A DNA stretch of 14,747 nucleotides. It comes from Halomonas sp. GTDB taxonomy: Bacteria; Pseudomonadota; Gammaproteobacteria; Pseudomonadales; Halomonadaceae. The notes below the pieces were generated by a model that saw only the letters and a list, made by a program, of their open reading frames with translations, was not told the DNA's origin and made no database searches. Positions 14,665 through 14,747 of the stretch are shown piece after piece; position 1 is the first letter of the stretch; each line of letters opens with the position of its first letter. The stretch is from positions 1-14,747 of the forward strand of contig PWIZ01000396.1 of NCBI GenBank assembly GCA_003560175.1. The letters run 5' to 3'. The translations under genes were made by a program, and so were the position numbers.

Positions 14665-14747
14665 ATGGCCGTCGAGATCACGTCCAAGATCGTTTCCTAC
14701 AGCGTCAAGAAGGCAGTGGAAGAGCCGCCGCTGCCCGAGGAGAACCC
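14665..14747 (+). CDS. nrdJb: NrdJb, second polypeptide of split class II ribonucleotide reductase (3' end outside window)
   Basis: Only the first 27 codons are visible (MAVEITSKIVSYSVKKAVEE and seven more). GGAGGAG at 14651-14657 is a strong ribosome site seven bases before the ATG. The position directly after a NrdJa that lacks the C-terminal part, and the Lys/Val-rich start, fit NrdJb, which in Pseudomonas is required with NrdJa for activity. The ribosome site is part of GGAGGAGCCTCC, in which GGAG can pair with CTCC, so a small hairpin could limit its access. The name rests mainly on context. Confidence 0.75.
   Translation, partial: MAVEITSKIVSYSVKKAVEEPPLPEEN

Overview
The window is GC-rich chromosomal DNA, most likely from a denitrifying gammaproteobacterium of the Halomonas or Pseudomonas kind. 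The evidence is a Tat-exported clade I nitrous oxide reductase with a nosRZDFYL gene order, a gammaproteobacterial-type NsrR, a UbiT protein, and a class II ribonucleotide reductase split into two genes (nrdJa/nrdJb). The genus is an inference. I see no insertion sequence, integrase, tRNA, rRNA or CRISPR array, and nothing in base or codon use suggests recent transfer.

Layout. Bases 1-7412 (+) carry the nos cluster: the 3' three quarters of nosR, then nosZ, nosD, nosF, nosY and nosL. nosD-nosF and nosF-nosY overlap by ATGA, and nosY-nosL are 15 bases apart, so nosDFYL is one transcript. A strong hairpin without a T tract lies between nosZ and nosD. A strong terminator follows nosL. Bases 7540-8974 (-) carry a small exported c-type cytochrome, the NO-sensing repressor nsrR and a YbaN-family membrane protein. 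Bases 9024-11685 (+) carry an NnrS-family membrane protein and hemN, closed by another terminator. Bases 11981-14747 (+) carry ubiT, nrdJa and the first 27 codons of nrdJb, probably one transcript.

How the genes fit together. Nearly every recognisable gene serves growth without oxygen: the last step of denitrification (nos), NO sensing and tolerance (nsrR, nnrS), oxygen-independent haem synthesis for cytochromes (hemN), oxygen-independent ubiquinone synthesis (ubiT) and oxygen-independent deoxyribonucleotide synthesis (nrdJab). The intergenic regions hold candidate control sites that match this theme. A perfect FNR/DNR-type palindrome overlaps a possible nsrR promoter. A one-mismatch FNR/DNR box and two NrdR-like boxes 31 bases apart lie upstream of ubiT-nrdJab. 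ATGCAT-centred NsrR-like sites lie at the starts of the cytochrome, nsrR and nnrS genes.

I find no wholly new biological system. The most noteworthy material is this regulatory wiring, especially the indication that ubiT and nrdJab form one operon under both NrdR and an FNR/DNR-type regulator. All regulatory sites were read by eye and need a motif scan.
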